From 54-19 sp038210655 (lineage in GTDB: Bacteria > Chloroflexota > Chloroflexia > Chloroheliales > Chloroheliaceae): a DNA stretch of 64,000 bases. Of the stretch, positions 42,501 to 50,520 are shown piece after piece. Under the pieces are notes generated by a model, which ran no database searches, had not been told where the DNA came from, and saw nothing but the letters and a program-made list of their open reading frames with translations. Numbering within the stretch: position 1 is the first letter of the stretch; every line of letters starts with the position of its first letter. The translations under genes and the position numbers were made by a program. The DNA lies in the NCBI GenBank assembly GCA_038210655.1, contig JBBQWM010000023.1, positions 35,921 to 99,920 on the forward strand, written 5' to 3'.

Positions 42501-43029
42501 GGTTATTATTCTTTCGGTCGTAGAAGACCGTAGTATGGGTTTCGCGGTCGGTGCTTCCGATTATCTGACCAAGCCTATCGATCACGACCGGTTATCGGCA
42601 GTCTTGCAAAAGTACCGTCGCGATCAGAATACCCACACGGTTCTGGTAGTGGAAGATGATTTGCTGACCCGTCAGATGATGCGGCGCGGTTTGGAAAAAG
42701 AAGGTTGGTCGGTAGCTGAAGCGGCCAACGGTCGGCTCGGTCTGGAACAGATTTCTCAAAGATTACCCGAATTAATCTTGCTCGATTTGATGATGGCTGA
42801 GATGGACGGATTTGAATTCGTGACCGAACTGTACAAACACGAAGCCTGGCGGTCGATCCCAATTGTAGTAGTAACGGCCAAAGATATTACTGCCGAGGAT
42901 CGGTTGCGTTTGCAAGGTCATGTCGAAAGAATTTTGCAAAAGGGTTCTTATACCCGTTCAGAATTACTATCTGAAGTGCGTAAACTGGTGATGGCCTACG
43001 TTCGACAAGGGTCTATTGTTAAAGCCTAG
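39529..43029 (+). CDS. Hybrid sensor histidine kinase (PAS-PAS-HisKA-HATPase-REC-REC)
   Basis: 1166 aa. Two membrane helices (~18-45 and ~326-347) bracket a ~280-residue extracytoplasmic helical sensor. Then come HAMP (~348-400), PAS (~405-505, VDAILTIDGRGKVRSFNPAAERIFGYS), a second PAS with PAC (~515-640), HisKA with phospho-acceptor His661 (SMSHELRTPLNAIIGYSEML), and HATPase (TDNGIGMTPEQLG; GGTGLGLAI). Two receiver domains follow with acceptors Asp966 (ILDLLMPG) and Asp1086 (LLDLMMAEMDG). It likely passes phosphate through the receivers to the single-domain regulator 41 nt downstream. Signal unknown. Confidence 0.93.
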   Translation: MKKLFNPAVALMNRLKYPQKFILISVIFIVPLALAMTFLLVIINDGKEIAQKEIYGNRYLRPLRQLMEHVPQSKLLVNDYLGLDKPIPAVALLSKQAEIDQDFKDLEAVERELGDVLQTTSKYQELKSSWKNLRGKQLTLQKAASVDLHDKLLANVRGLISLVGDTSTLILDPNLDTYYMMDLTLLKAPESQDLVAQLGFVTDDLLARRFVNPQERAQLIILSGLVKSNLDEIEKGKRVAFSRNPMGNLKPRLDPYYLEVQLSTQQFLETLDKGVANAFVINLKPIEFRLLIQKVLNANFALWDRAIVELDSLLQARADSFSQQQALVIICSFLALLVVIYLLIGFYRAVMRTVSSLDEASRRMVSGDLTGTVNLDNRDELGLVAQSFNSVATALVAASSYRQAVLDNAVDAILTIDGRGKVRSFNPAAERIFGYSAAEMIGHSYVRLVTEPYRDQASGVESGIEIEGQSKNGTVFPMEIAVGQMDLQQERMFIVMARDISNRKKAQEALRQAEEKYRAIFENALEGIFQTSPEGHYLSVNPALVRIYGYSSTEEMLFNLRDIERQLYVDPNRRADFIQLMAESESVQEFESEIYCKNGTIIWISENAHAVRDEQGKLLYYEGTVEDITERKRTEAELQRAKEEAEVANRAKSAFLASMSHELRTPLNAIIGYSEMLQEEAIDLGQEEFVPDLTKIHSAGKHLLSLINDVLDISKIEAGKMDLYLENFEIATMIQEVVTTIRPLVQKKNNRLEVYCDENIGLMRADITKVRQSLFNLLSNASKFTEEGVIRLDVARGPLSKGQAGPEGIVRDALNSSVEYISFRVTDNGIGMTPEQLGKLFQAFTQADSSTTRKYGGTGLGLAITRRFCLMMGGDVLAESEYEKGSTFTVLLPSSVVEPRPALSIQPATNEQATIGTILVIDDDPSVRDLLKHTMSKEGFRLESALNGSAGLQLAKQLHPDIIILDLLMPGIDGWSVLTSLKADPDLADIPVIILSVVEDRSMGFAVGASDYLTKPIDHDRLSAVLQKYRRDQNTHTVLVVEDDLLTRQMMRRGLEKEGWSVAEAANGRLGLEQISQRLPELILLDLMMAEMDGFEFVTELYKHEAWRSIPIVVVTAKDITAEDRLRLQGHVERILQKGSYTRSELLSEVRKLVMAYVRQGSIVKA

Positions 43030-43070
43030 TTGAGCTATTAGATTATACCTGTCGAGAGGAGAAAGGACTC

Positions 43071-43448
43071 ATGGCTAAAATACTTTTAGTCGAAGACAAC
43101 GAGATGAACCGGGACATGCTTTCCCGACGGTTGGAACGCAAGGGATATCAGGTGATTTTAGCTCTGGATGGTGAGGAAGGGGTTACAATGGCCCAATCGG
43201 AAGTGCCTGACCTGATTTTGATGGATATGAGCTTGCCGATGATGGATGGTTGGGAAGCCACCAAACTTATAAAAGCCGCCCCCGCCACCAGCCAAATCCC
43301 AGTCATTGCCCTGACCGCTCATGCGATGTCGGGCGACCGCGAGAAAGCTATCGAGGCTGGTTGCGATGATTATGATACCAAGCCGGTCGAGTTGGCCCGT
43401 CTACTGGAAAAAATCCAGGCTTTGTTAGCCAAAAGAGGGGTAGCCTGA
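43071..43448 (+). CDS. Single-domain response regulator
   Basis: 125 aa CheY-like receiver. Acidic pocket in LLVEDNEMNRDM, phospho-acceptor Asp52 (LMDMSLPMMDGWE), Thr in ALTAHAM and Lys in DDYDTKPVEL, all conserved. There is no output domain, so it acts by protein contact or as a relay. It sits 41 nt behind the hybrid kinase with a GAGGAGAAAGG box, so the two form an operon. Confidence 0.93.
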   Translation: MAKILLVEDNEMNRDMLSRRLERKGYQVILALDGEEGVTMAQSEVPDLILMDMSLPMMDGWEATKLIKAAPATSQIPVIALTAHAMSGDREKAIEAGCDDYDTKPVELARLLEKIQALLAKRGVA

Positions 43449-43502
43449 GCTACCCCTTCTAAATCGGGTCAGTTTATGGTATCTAGTTCGGTAAGGCTAG
43501 TC

Positions 43503-43712
43503 TTACTTATCCTCTTCGCGAACCATCCAGTGATAAACTCGTTTCCCCTTTTTGAAAGCCCAGCGTGGTAGCAAGGCAGGCCGAGGGGAGGTTTCTTCGG
43601 CCTCTAGCGTTTGTTGGGTCTGGCTCAAATGCTCGACAGTTGTCAAATCGCCGTTGTTGCGTAACTCCTCCAGGTTATGCCGCAGGCGTGACAAATAATC
43701 TTCTTTTATCAC
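43503..43712 (-). CDS. Small hypothetical protein
   Basis: 69 aa from a GTG at 43712 (VIKEDYLSRLRHNLEELRNN), chosen because AAAGGAG lies 8 nt upstream; the frame itself extends to 43778. The N-terminal helix is amphipathic, and the C-terminal RWAFKKGKRVYHWMVREEDK is basic and aromatic. No family recognised. It converges with the response regulator gene. Confidence 0.5.
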   Translation of the reverse strand: MIKEDYLSRLRHNLEELRNNGDLTTVEHLSQTQQTLEAEETSPRPALLPRWAFKKGKRVYHWMVREEDK

Positions 43713-43859
43713 GTACAAAGCTCCTTTGTCACTTACTGAAAATGGTAAGCAAAGATTACTTGCGGGAACCTTTGCCACCTAATCCTATTTATTAATATTA
43801 TTTTACCACTTTATCTTAATTTCGTCTAGCCCTCTAATGACTAGTTGACTGATGAGTGA

Positions 43860-44144
43860 GCGTCAGATTTTTGCAAGGGTTCAAACAGTACTAGCAGGAG
43901 ATTGTGAAAACCTAGCTCCAAACCACTCAAAAGTATATATTAGAAAAATTTTCGCAGAAAATTTGTAGCTACTCAGCCTCCCCTTTTGGGCGACCACATA
44001 GGGTCGCACCCTACAAAGGGTTTTGGGTAGGGGCGACCCTATGTGGTCGCCCGATCTGAGTAGTTACGAAAATTTTTCTAATATATACTTACCTCCCCGG
44101 TTTCTGGTGTAGCACAGCCTGATTAGTTTGCAAAAATCTGACGC
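43860..44144. mobile_element. Family E MITE-like element, copy 1, with nested family A insertion
   Basis: Perfect 17-bp terminal inverted repeats: GCGTCAGATTTTTGCAA (43860-43876) and its complement (44128-44144). Conserved interior: GGGTTCAAACAGTA, GTATATATTAGAAAAATTTTCG, and CCCGGTTTCTGGTGTAGCACAGCCTGATTAG-type sequence before the right end. The centre is interrupted by ~135 nt that hold an outer TAGCTACTCAG/CTGAGTAGTTA pair and a family A inverted repeat (43988-44052). No coding capacity. Together with nothing else recognised, it fills the 43713-44328 gap. Confidence 0.8.
43988..44052. repeat. Family A inverted repeat, copy 4 (nested)
   Basis: GGGCGACCACATAGGGTCGC ... GCGACCCTATGTGGTCGCCC. 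It has the reverse arm order relative to the other copies and lies in the centre of the family E element; the homologous element at 50232 lacks it. Confidence 0.8.
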
Positions 44145-44328
44145 GCATCCATGATTGGGATAATGTACCGAAGTCTAAGGGTCGGTTTTGAAAGATTGAG
44201 GTTGGCCTACAAAACAAAACCTAGTTATGGAGCGACCATCATAGTCGCTCCATAACTAGGCTTAATCGTAACTAATCACCAATCGTAAATCGCGGCCTCG
44301 CCCCTCTGGGGGTAAATCGTAAATCCGC

Positions 44329-45264
44329 CTACCCCTTGATACCACCACTGGTCAGACCAGAAACAATGTATCTTTGCAAAAGCAAATAGACAATTGCGAC
44401 CGGCAGGGCGACCAGGATCGCAAAGGCCGAGAATTGCGCCCAGGGCGTAGTACGCGCATACTGCCCGGACAAGGTCGAGAGGGCCATCGCCAGCGTAAAG
44501 TCCGAAGGCTTGCTCATAAATTGCCACGAGTAGGCAAACTCAGTCCAGCCACCGATAAATCCGAACAGGGCCGTTACCGCCAGGGCCGGAGTCGTCAACG
44601 GCAGTACAATCCGTAAGAAAATCTGATTGCGGTTAGCCCCGTCAATTGAGGCCGCTTCTTCCAGGTCTTTCGGAACGGTGTCCAGGTAGCCCTTCAAGTT
44701 CCAGATTGCAAAAGGTAGCAACCCGGAGGTAATTGCCAGACCGACCCCCCACAGCGAGTTCCGCACATTAAAATCCCCGAATTGCAACTGGTTCAAGAAA
44801 GTGTATAACGGCGCAATCGTGGCTACTGCCGGGAGCATCAAAACTGCCAGCACGGTCAGCATAAAGAAGGCCCGTCCCCGGAACTTGAAGCGAGAGAAAG
44901 CGTAAGCGGCACTGACCCCGACTAGCACTGCAAAAAGAGAAGTGCCGAGGGCCAGCTTCAAACTGTTAAAAGTCAGTTCCCAAAAAGTTACCGGGTTGTT
45001 GGTCGGCTTGTCCAGCACTCTCTGATATGCCTCTAAACTCGGCGTATCCGGCCAGGGCCAAAAACTGGTTGGCCTGGGTTTGCTCAAAGGGTTAAGTGAC
45101 AGAGCGAAGACCCACAGAATCGGAAACAAAACCGTAAGAGAAATAAATACGCACAAAAGCTGCAATAGTAGTTGTCGGCCCAGGGGCAGCCTCCGACTGG
45201 CTTGTAATTCGCGTTGTTTGGCTTTCCGGCCAGCCCGTAGCCCCGTTGCGGTTGTGGTTGCCAT
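44329..45264 (-). CDS. Carbohydrate ABC transporter permease (MalG type)
   Basis: 311 aa, six helices. The EAA loop that contacts the ATPase is visible as EEAASIDGANRNQIFLRIVL at about residue 205. N-terminal basic stretch (RAGRKAKQRELQASRRLPLGR), then LLQLLCVFISLTVLFPILWVF. C-terminal YLLLQRYIVSGLTSGGIKG is typical of CUT1-family MalG permeases. It follows the MalF-type gene by 35 nt on the same strand, after the solute-binding protein. No ATP-binding subunit gene is present here, so a shared MsmX/UgpC-type ATPase elsewhere is expected. Confidence 0.93.
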   Translation of the reverse strand: MATTTATGLRAGRKAKQRELQASRRLPLGRQLLLQLLCVFISLTVLFPILWVFALSLNPLSKPRPTSFWPWPDTPSLEAYQRVLDKPTNNPVTFWELTFNSLKLALGTSLFAVLVGVSAAYAFSRFKFRGRAFFMLTVLAVLMLPAVATIAPLYTFLNQLQFGDFNVRNSLWGVGLAITSGLLPFAIWNLKGYLDTVPKDLEEAASIDGANRNQIFLRIVLPLTTPALAVTALFGFIGGWTEFAYSWQFMSKPSDFTLAMALSTLSGQYARTTPWAQFSAFAILVALPVAIVYLLLQRYIVSGLTSGGIKG

Positions 45265-45299
45265 TCTCTAAAACCTCCTCGAAAATTACTGACTAGCGG

Positions 45300-46343
45300 T
45301 TATAAATCGGCACTGGCCGTCGCTTTTGTTATTCGGTTGGTAATTAGCGAAAGAGCCAACAGAATAAAGAACATATAGATCGAGAAAGCGGCGGCTGTGC
45401 CATAAATGGCATAATTGGGGTTCCCCGTATTTACCATCTTAAAGACCTGGGTCACCAAAAGCTCGGTCTTGCCAAAAGGCTTGCCTTCCGACATAAAGTA
45501 GGACAGGTGGAACAGGTTAAAGGTGGTGATAAACCCGAAAACCGCATAGGGGATCATTGCCGGGCGTAGCATCGGGACCGTAATGTTAAAGAATTGTTGT
45601 GAGCCGGTCGCGCCGTCTACGGTGGCGGCCTCGTACAAATCTTTGGGAATACTCTGCAAGGCCCCGGTTGCGACCACCGAGTTGAGCGGCCAGCCTAACC
45701 AGACGTTGGCAGTCAAAAGTGCAAAATAGGCCAGTGGCAAAGGCCCAATATCGGGCTGACTCTGCTCCAACCAGGGAATATCAAAGGTCGTACCGGGAAC
45801 TCCAAAAACCCCGAAAATGGCCTTTAATAGCCCGTTGACTGCACCATTGGTGTTATCGAAGATGTTTTTCCAAACCGTTCCGACAATCAAGGGAGGAATA
45901 ACCACCGGCAAGATATAAATCGCTCGGTAGACTTTCTTACCCCACAAGCCTTCGGTGTTCAACAGTACTGCAATCAGTACGCCTAACACAACGTGAATAA
46001 CTACGTTCGATAAGGCCCACCACAGGTTGAAGAACAAGATGCGCCAGAAGTCGAAGGTGGGGATATTGGCTTTAATCGTGTCGCCATTCAAGATGTTGAT
46101 GTAGTTTTCCAGCCCTACGAAGTTTGGAGCAGGGGAGCCTGCCTTAAGATTTTTCAGTCCATAGTCGGTAAAAGACATATAAACCTGAAAAAGTAAGGGC
46201 CAGAGGCTGATAACACTCATTATCACCCCGGCAGGTATCAGGTAGAAATAGGCGCTGCGCGTATCCCGCGTGCGGTACCAAAAGCTGGCGCGTGGCGCAG
46301 TGGTCGCAGTGGTGACCACTCCTAATTTATTTTCTGTAGCCAT
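45300..46343 (-). CDS. Carbohydrate ABC transporter permease (MalF type)
   Basis: 347 aa CUT1-family inner-membrane permease. First helix FYLIPAGVIMSVISLWPLLFQVYMSF, family-typical FVGLENYINIL, EAA loop YEAATVDGATGSQQFFNITV near residue 235, and C-terminal helix AAFSIYMFFILLALSLITNRI. It forms the translocation channel with the MalG-type partner encoded 35 nt downstream. The solute-binding gene lies 555 nt upstream on the same strand, with a family A repeat between them, so it may have its own promoter or depend on read-through. Confidence 0.93.
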   Translation of the reverse strand: MATENKLGVVTTATTAPRASFWYRTRDTRSAYFYLIPAGVIMSVISLWPLLFQVYMSFTDYGLKNLKAGSPAPNFVGLENYINILNGDTIKANIPTFDFWRILFFNLWWALSNVVIHVVLGVLIAVLLNTEGLWGKKVYRAIYILPVVIPPLIVGTVWKNIFDNTNGAVNGLLKAIFGVFGVPGTTFDIPWLEQSQPDIGPLPLAYFALLTANVWLGWPLNSVVATGALQSIPKDLYEAATVDGATGSQQFFNITVPMLRPAMIPYAVFGFITTFNLFHLSYFMSEGKPFGKTELLVTQVFKMVNTGNPNYAIYGTAAAFSIYMFFILLALSLITNRITKATASADL

Positions 46344-46898
46344 AGACTACTCCTCAACAATGAGATAACTACATACCACTTAATCGTTAAAAAACGATTC
46401 TTTGATCTGTTCTTTTTCTTTATTTAAAGAGAAGCACACTTCAAGCAGGACAGGCGAGCCATCACAAAGCTACAAATACAACCTACCTACCGATAATAGC
46501 TGGCGGAGTGTAAAAGTAGCCTTGAGTAAAAAAAGCTTAACACACTTTTTGATGATCTGCAACCTTAAATCTCTATAACATTTTGCGAATTAGCGACCCA
46601 TTTTTGGCAGAGACGTTCTTTGTGAGCGATCTAGGGAAATCTGGTAAGCTATTGGAGATTGATGACAACCACTGCCCCGATCAATCCAATCTCTATGCAA
46701 TTTGTTATAGTGATGGAAGTGTCGAGTTACCCCAACACTTCCACCTTTTTTACTATAGCGAATTACAGGAAATGCTGACCTGTTCCTGGTAGGGGCGACC
46801 CTTGTGGTCGCCCTCGGAGACCCGACAGGGTGTTCACGGGCGACCACAAGGGTCGCCCCTACCAGTCCAGTATCTTTGCAAATTCTGTAATAACTAAC
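46344..46898. other. Gap between binding-protein and permease genes
   Basis: 555 nt without a supportable gene, unusual inside a sugar transporter operon. It holds family A copy 5 (46786-46865) right behind the binding-protein stop codon; the remaining ~440 nt is AT-rich. Repeat insertion may have split the operon. Confidence 0.5.
46786..46865. repeat. Family A inverted repeat, copy 5
   Basis: CTGGTAGGGGCGACCCTTGT ... ACAAGGGTCGCCCCTACCAG, with GTGTTCACGGGCGACC inside. It lies 33 nt downstream of the binding-protein gene and may serve as its transcript 3' hairpin. Confidence 0.85.
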
Positions 46899-48320
46899 TT
46901 ACTTCTTGTTCGCCTTATTCATCGCAGCGGTTGCAGTGGCTACCTCGGCCTTCGGGTCGCCATTCTTTTCGATCACCACGCTGATAGCGTTGCCGAAGTT
47001 GTCCCAGTAGGCGCTCAATTCAGCGTTCTGAGGCCGGGGGAAACCGGTCGCAACGGCGGTACCAAACGCCTGGGTCAGTGGGTCGGCAATCTTGAGGGTC
47101 TTGTCAGCCGGGATATGACCGGCCTGATCGATGAACATTTGCTCAATCTTGGGACTGGTCATGTAGAGGGCGAAGTTAACCGCGTTGTCGGTGTTCTTGC
47201 CGCTGGAATTGATGTACCAGCCGTCAACACCGGTCAATGGGCCTGCTGGGCCTTTCGGACCAGCCGGGATTGGGGCTACACCCAGTTTGTCGCCGAGGGC
47301 CTTCTTGAAGTCAGCCAGTTTCCAGGGGCCTTCTATTACTGCATCCAGCGTACCGCCCTGGAAAGCCTGTCCGAACTTGTCACCATCGGTGAAGAACTGC
47401 GAGCCTGCACCCTTCATATCCTTGAGGAATTGAAGCGCTTCGGTGTAACCACCCTGATCGGCAGTCGCTTTGCCGGTGGCATCAAAGAGTTTGCCGCCAA
47501 AGGCCGGGAAGAAGCCAAAGCTGTGGTAAGCACTTTCCTGGAAGCCGAACTTGGCACCCGCCTTCTGAGCCGCCAACATTTCGTCGGTGGTCTTGGGTGG
47601 GGTCTTAACCTTGTCCTTGTTGTAATACATCGCAACTGCTTTGAGCGACTCAGGCACCATATACAGCTTGCCATCGACCTTCGAGCCATCCACCGCTACC
47701 GGTAGAATGTTCTCCAGTTTGCCCTTCAGCTTGTCGTCCAGGTTCAAGAGCAAGTTAGCGCGAACCAGATCGCCCAGGCTGTCGTTCGGGGCGATAAACA
47801 GGTCGGGGCCGCTACCAGAAGCCGAATCCAGCTTAAACTTGTTGAAGAGTTGGTCAAACGGAATGTCGAGGACTTCCAGGGTCGCACCCGGATTGTCCTT
47901 CTTGAACTCAGCCAAGGCGGCTTCGAGGGTCTTGCCTTCGGCACTACCACCGGAACCATAAGCGTGCCAGACGGTCAGTTTGCCGGTAACTTTTGGCAAA
48001 GCCGCGCCAGCGGCAGCGACGGTCGTCGCGGCAGCGACGGTCGTCGCGGCTGCCGCGGCGGTAGTGGCAGCCGGAGCGGCGGTCGTCGCGGCAGGAGCGG
48101 CGGTCGTCGCGGCAGCCGCAGCCGTGGTGGCAGCGGCAGCGGCGGTAGTGGCAGCAGCCGCAGCCGTAGTAGCGGCAGCAGCGGCGGTAGTGGCCGCCGG
48201 AGCCGCTGTCGTAGCGGCGGGAGCCGTGGTAGCTGTCGGATCACCGCAAGCCGCCAGGGCCAACGTAACCATCGCCAATACCACCAGTAGCGCAATGCGC
48301 TTGTACAACTTGTTGGTCAC
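46899..48320 (-). CDS. Sugar ABC transporter solute-binding lipoprotein (MalE/CUT1 type)
   Basis: 473 aa; the GTG at 48320 (VTNKLYKRIALLVVLAM) is chosen for GGAGG 7 nt upstream. Signal peptide with lipobox LAAC. Residues ~30-110 are an extreme Ala/Thr repeat (units such as ATTAAAA and ATTAAPA), then a type 1 extracellular solute-binding fold: LTVWHAYGSGGSAEGKTLEAAL, VLDIPFDQLFNKFK, GPDLFIAPNDSLGDL, YMVPESLKAVAMYYNKDKV, and the C-terminal HIPADKTL. It delivers a carbohydrate to the MalF/MalG-type permeases. The repeat linker probably spans the cell wall. Confidence 0.93.
   Translation of the reverse strand: MTNKLYKRIALLVVLAMVTLALAACGDPTATTAPAATTAAPAATTAAAAATTAAAAATTAAAAATTAAAAATTAAPAATTAAPAATTAAAAATTVAAATTVAAAGAALPKVTGKLTVWHAYGSGGSAEGKTLEAALAEFKKDNPGATLEVLDIPFDQLFNKFKLDSASGSGPDLFIAPNDSLGDLVRANLLLNLDDKLKGKLENILPVAVDGSKVDGKLYMVPESLKAVAMYYNKDKVKTPPKTTDEMLAAQKAGAKFGFQESAYHSFGFFPAFGGKLFDATGKATADQGGYTEALQFLKDMKGAGSQFFTDGDKFGQAFQGGTLDAVIEGPWKLADFKKALGDKLGVAPIPAGPKGPAGPLTGVDGWYINSSGKNTDNAVNFALYMTSPKIEQMFIDQAGHIPADKTLKIADPLTQAFGTAVATGFPRPQNAELSAYWDNFGNAISVVIEKNGDPKAEVATATAAMNKANKK
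47990..48235 (-). repeat. Ala/Thr codon repeat in the binding-protein gene
   Basis: Tandem 21-nt units (GCN-rich, encoding seven-residue A/T blocks) repeated roughly ten times, with interspersed Pro and Val variants. Long open frames on both strands here are artefacts of this repeat. Confidence 0.85.
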
Positions 48321-48622
48321 AGTTTCTCCTCCTTTAGAGAATGTAACTTCACTGTAGCTTGTAAAGTAAAGTCTCAATTAGACCCGACTATTTTCCTATC
48401 AATAGCAAAAAAAAGCAAGTAGTCGGTTCTAGCGTTATTTCGAGCTTTTAAAAGACAGCCATCAACCTCTGGAGTCATAGGATATGATACCCGACTCCTG
48501 GTCGAACCTTATTAGTCTTATCACACCTATATTTGCGGGTGCGAGGCCAACGACCTTTGTTAAAATGCTCAAGTTAGATTTTTAAAAGTATCAATTTGCG
48601 GTTGCGTACTAGGTTAAGCAAA
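48321..48622. other. Intergenic region between ROK regulator and transporter genes
   Basis: 302 nt. It must contain the promoter of the binding-protein gene, but no well-spaced -35/-10 pair or clear operator palindrome was recognised. Confidence 0.4.
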
Positions 48623-49906
48623 TTAACTACTTGTGACAGCTAGTTCTGGGCCTCGGAAAACTTCCTGTAAGACCATTGTAGCTGCACCGATGGCAACCGC
48701 CTCGCGTCCTAGCTGGCTAATTACAATCTTGGTTTGATCGTAACTGGCTAACAGGCTGCGGCTGCGAACGGTTTCCCAAATCGGGTTTAAGATTAACTCG
48801 CCCACATTGGCTACCCCGCCCCCTAGTATAATAATACCAGGATTGAAGAGGTTGATTAGATTTGCCAGAGCGATTCCAATGTAGCGACCGGCAGTTTCCA
48901 GGACTTCCTGGGCGAGTTTATCACCGCCATAAGCCGCGTTCGCAATGTCCTGCGGTGTCAGATCATCCAGCGAGCTATGCTGGGTCAGGCTTGTTTCGCG
49001 CCCGGCCCGGATCGCCAGTCGCACCCGATTGATGATCGCCGGGGCGGCGGCCATACTTTCGAGACAACCATAACTGCCACAGCGACAGGGCGGGCCATCC
49101 CGGGTAATCGTAATATGACCAATTTCCCCGGCACTACCGCGTTGCCCGCGATAAATCTTGCCGTCCACCATTAGTCCACAACCGATACCAGTTCCGATTT
49201 TAACATAAGCCAGATGCTGATAACCCTGTCCGGCCCCGTTCCAGCGTTCGGCGATAGCCCCGAGGTTCGCGTCGTTTTCGACCAACACCGGCATGCTAAA
49301 TTCCTGGCTGAGGTAATGACGTAGTGGAAAGCGATCCCAACCGGGCATAATCGGTGGCGCAATTACAGTGCCAGTTGTAAAATCCAATGGGCCGGGAACA
49401 CTTACCCCTATACCGAGTACTCGCGGGTGTTGTACCCGATGGATAGCCAGCGCTTCTCGGATGTATTCTATCACTAAAGGCAGCGCTTTGTCAGGCCCCA
49501 TATCAATGTCAAAAGGGCGCGACTGCTCGGCAACTACATTACCTTCCAAATCGGTAATCAGCGCGATCAGATGATTGGCCCCAATATCGACCCCCAGTAC
49601 GTAACCGGCTTCGTAATTAAAGTTGAGCATCATGGGTCGTCGCCCGCCATTGCTCTCGCCAGTACCGCTAGGATGTACCAGACCTTCTTCCAATAAGCTG
49701 TTGATAATATTGGACACGGCGGTACGACTGAGCTTGGTACGCTGGGCTATCTCAGCCCGCGAGATAGTTCCCTCCTGGCGGATCATATTCAGGACGATAG
49801 AGCGGTTTAGCTCTCCCATCAACCGAACATCGGCGCTTTCTTTATCGCGTCGAATTACGTTGGGCCAGACTAGCTGTTCTTGGTCGCTTTCTCGTTCTCT
49901 GGTCAT
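48623..49906 (-). CDS. ROK-family transcriptional repressor
   Basis: 427 aa from the ATG at 49906 (MTRERESDQ); a longer frame to 49999 would overlap the promoter. The N-terminal winged helix reads RSIVLNMIRQEGTISRAEIAQRTKLSRTAVSNIINSL. The ROK sugar-kinase-like fold follows: GVDIGANHLIALITDLEGN, DANLGAIAERWNGAGQG, and the zinc motif CRCGSYGCLE. Such NagC/XylR-type regulators bind a sugar or sugar phosphate and release DNA. It lies upstream of, and in the same direction as, the sugar ABC genes, which it probably controls along with itself. Confidence 0.93.
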   Translation of the reverse strand: MTRERESDQEQLVWPNVIRRDKESADVRLMGELNRSIVLNMIRQEGTISRAEIAQRTKLSRTAVSNIINSLLEEGLVHPSGTGESNGGRRPMMLNFNYEAGYVLGVDIGANHLIALITDLEGNVVAEQSRPFDIDMGPDKALPLVIEYIREALAIHRVQHPRVLGIGVSVPGPLDFTTGTVIAPPIMPGWDRFPLRHYLSQEFSMPVLVENDANLGAIAERWNGAGQGYQHLAYVKIGTGIGCGLMVDGKIYRGQRGSAGEIGHITITRDGPPCRCGSYGCLESMAAAPAIINRVRLAIRAGRETSLTQHSSLDDLTPQDIANAAYGGDKLAQEVLETAGRYIGIALANLINLFNPGIIILGGGVANVGELILNPIWETVRSRSLLASYDQTKIVISQLGREAVAIGAATMVLQEVFRGPELAVTSS

Positions 49907-49983
49907 ACACGTGTTCAAATCTATGTAAATATTAAATATTGCTATTTGAGCTTTGTTTTTGTAACCTTTTGCTTGATGCAACC

Positions 49984-50012
49984 AATATATCAGCCCCAAC
50001 TTAGTTTGTCAA
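49984..50012 (-). promoter_or_regulatory. Promoter of the ROK regulator gene
   Basis: On the minus strand TTGACA (50012-50007), exactly 17 nt, then TATATT (49989-49984). Transcription would start near 49977, ~70 nt before the ATG at 49906, which supports the shorter start. Confidence 0.7.
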
Positions 50013-50078
50013 GTGGAAAAACAAAGTTTTTTGAAAATGTTTTTTCTTACTCCAATTTCGTAGAGTAGACATAACCAG

Positions 50079-50110
50079 TAAACGCTTAACCAGAGTCGGA
50101 AAACGCTTTA
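50079..50110. promoter_or_regulatory. Candidate regulator-binding direct repeats
   Basis: TAAACGCTTAAC (50079-50090) and AAAACGCTTTA (50100-50110) share AAACGCTT with a 21-nt period (two helical turns), 70-100 nt upstream of the ROK promoter. Confidence 0.35.
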
Positions 50111-50231
50111 TGAAATTCTTTGTATAAATATTGCATAAGACTTGTATAGCTAGTGTTTTTGGTTCCCAAAACTTTTGTTTTCAAAATGCAGAAGTTCGGT
50201 TACAATATATCATATCCTCCATCGTTAAGAT

Positions 50232-50399
50232 TGGGTTGAGCTTCAATTTTGCACGGGTTCAAACAGTAAGAACGGGCAACCGTAAAAATCCCCACCCAAA
50301 CCACCAAAAAACATATATTAGAAAAAAATTCGTAATATGTATTCATACCCCGGTTTAGGCACTGGCACAGCCTAGCTAGTTTGCAAAATTGACGTACAC
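50232..50399. mobile_element. Family E MITE-like element, copy 2 (no insertion)
   Basis: GAGCTTCAATTTTGCACGGG at the left and TTTGCAAAATTGACGTACACC at the right (10-bp core TIR CAATTTTGCA). It shares GGTTCAAACAGTA, CATATATTAGAAAAA and CCCCGGTTTAGGCACTGGCACAGCCTAG-like interior with copy 1, but the centre is uninterrupted. It lies in the 614-nt gap upstream of the DegV gene. Confidence 0.75.
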
Positions 50400-50520
50400 C
50401 CTGACTATGAAAGATGGAAGCGGCTTTTGAAACTACATGATATAATACACTCAATACTGCTTGAAAAACCCAACTAGCAAAGAACCCGTCTGGGGTGTTG
50501 AGGAAGAGGAGAGATAATTA

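Noticed and set aside
46583..46792. 69-aa plus-strand frame in the transporter gap
   Set aside because: No ribosome binding site or homology recognised; it ends in the family A repeat.
47850..48357. Long plus-strand frames rich in Ala, Arg or Gly
   Set aside because: They are shadows of the Ala/Thr codon repeat of the binding-protein gene on the minus strand.
50232..50399. GGGTTCAAA motif as a tRNA T-arm
   Set aside because: No cloverleaf forms, and the motif recurs at 43877 and 58396 inside the family E repeat.
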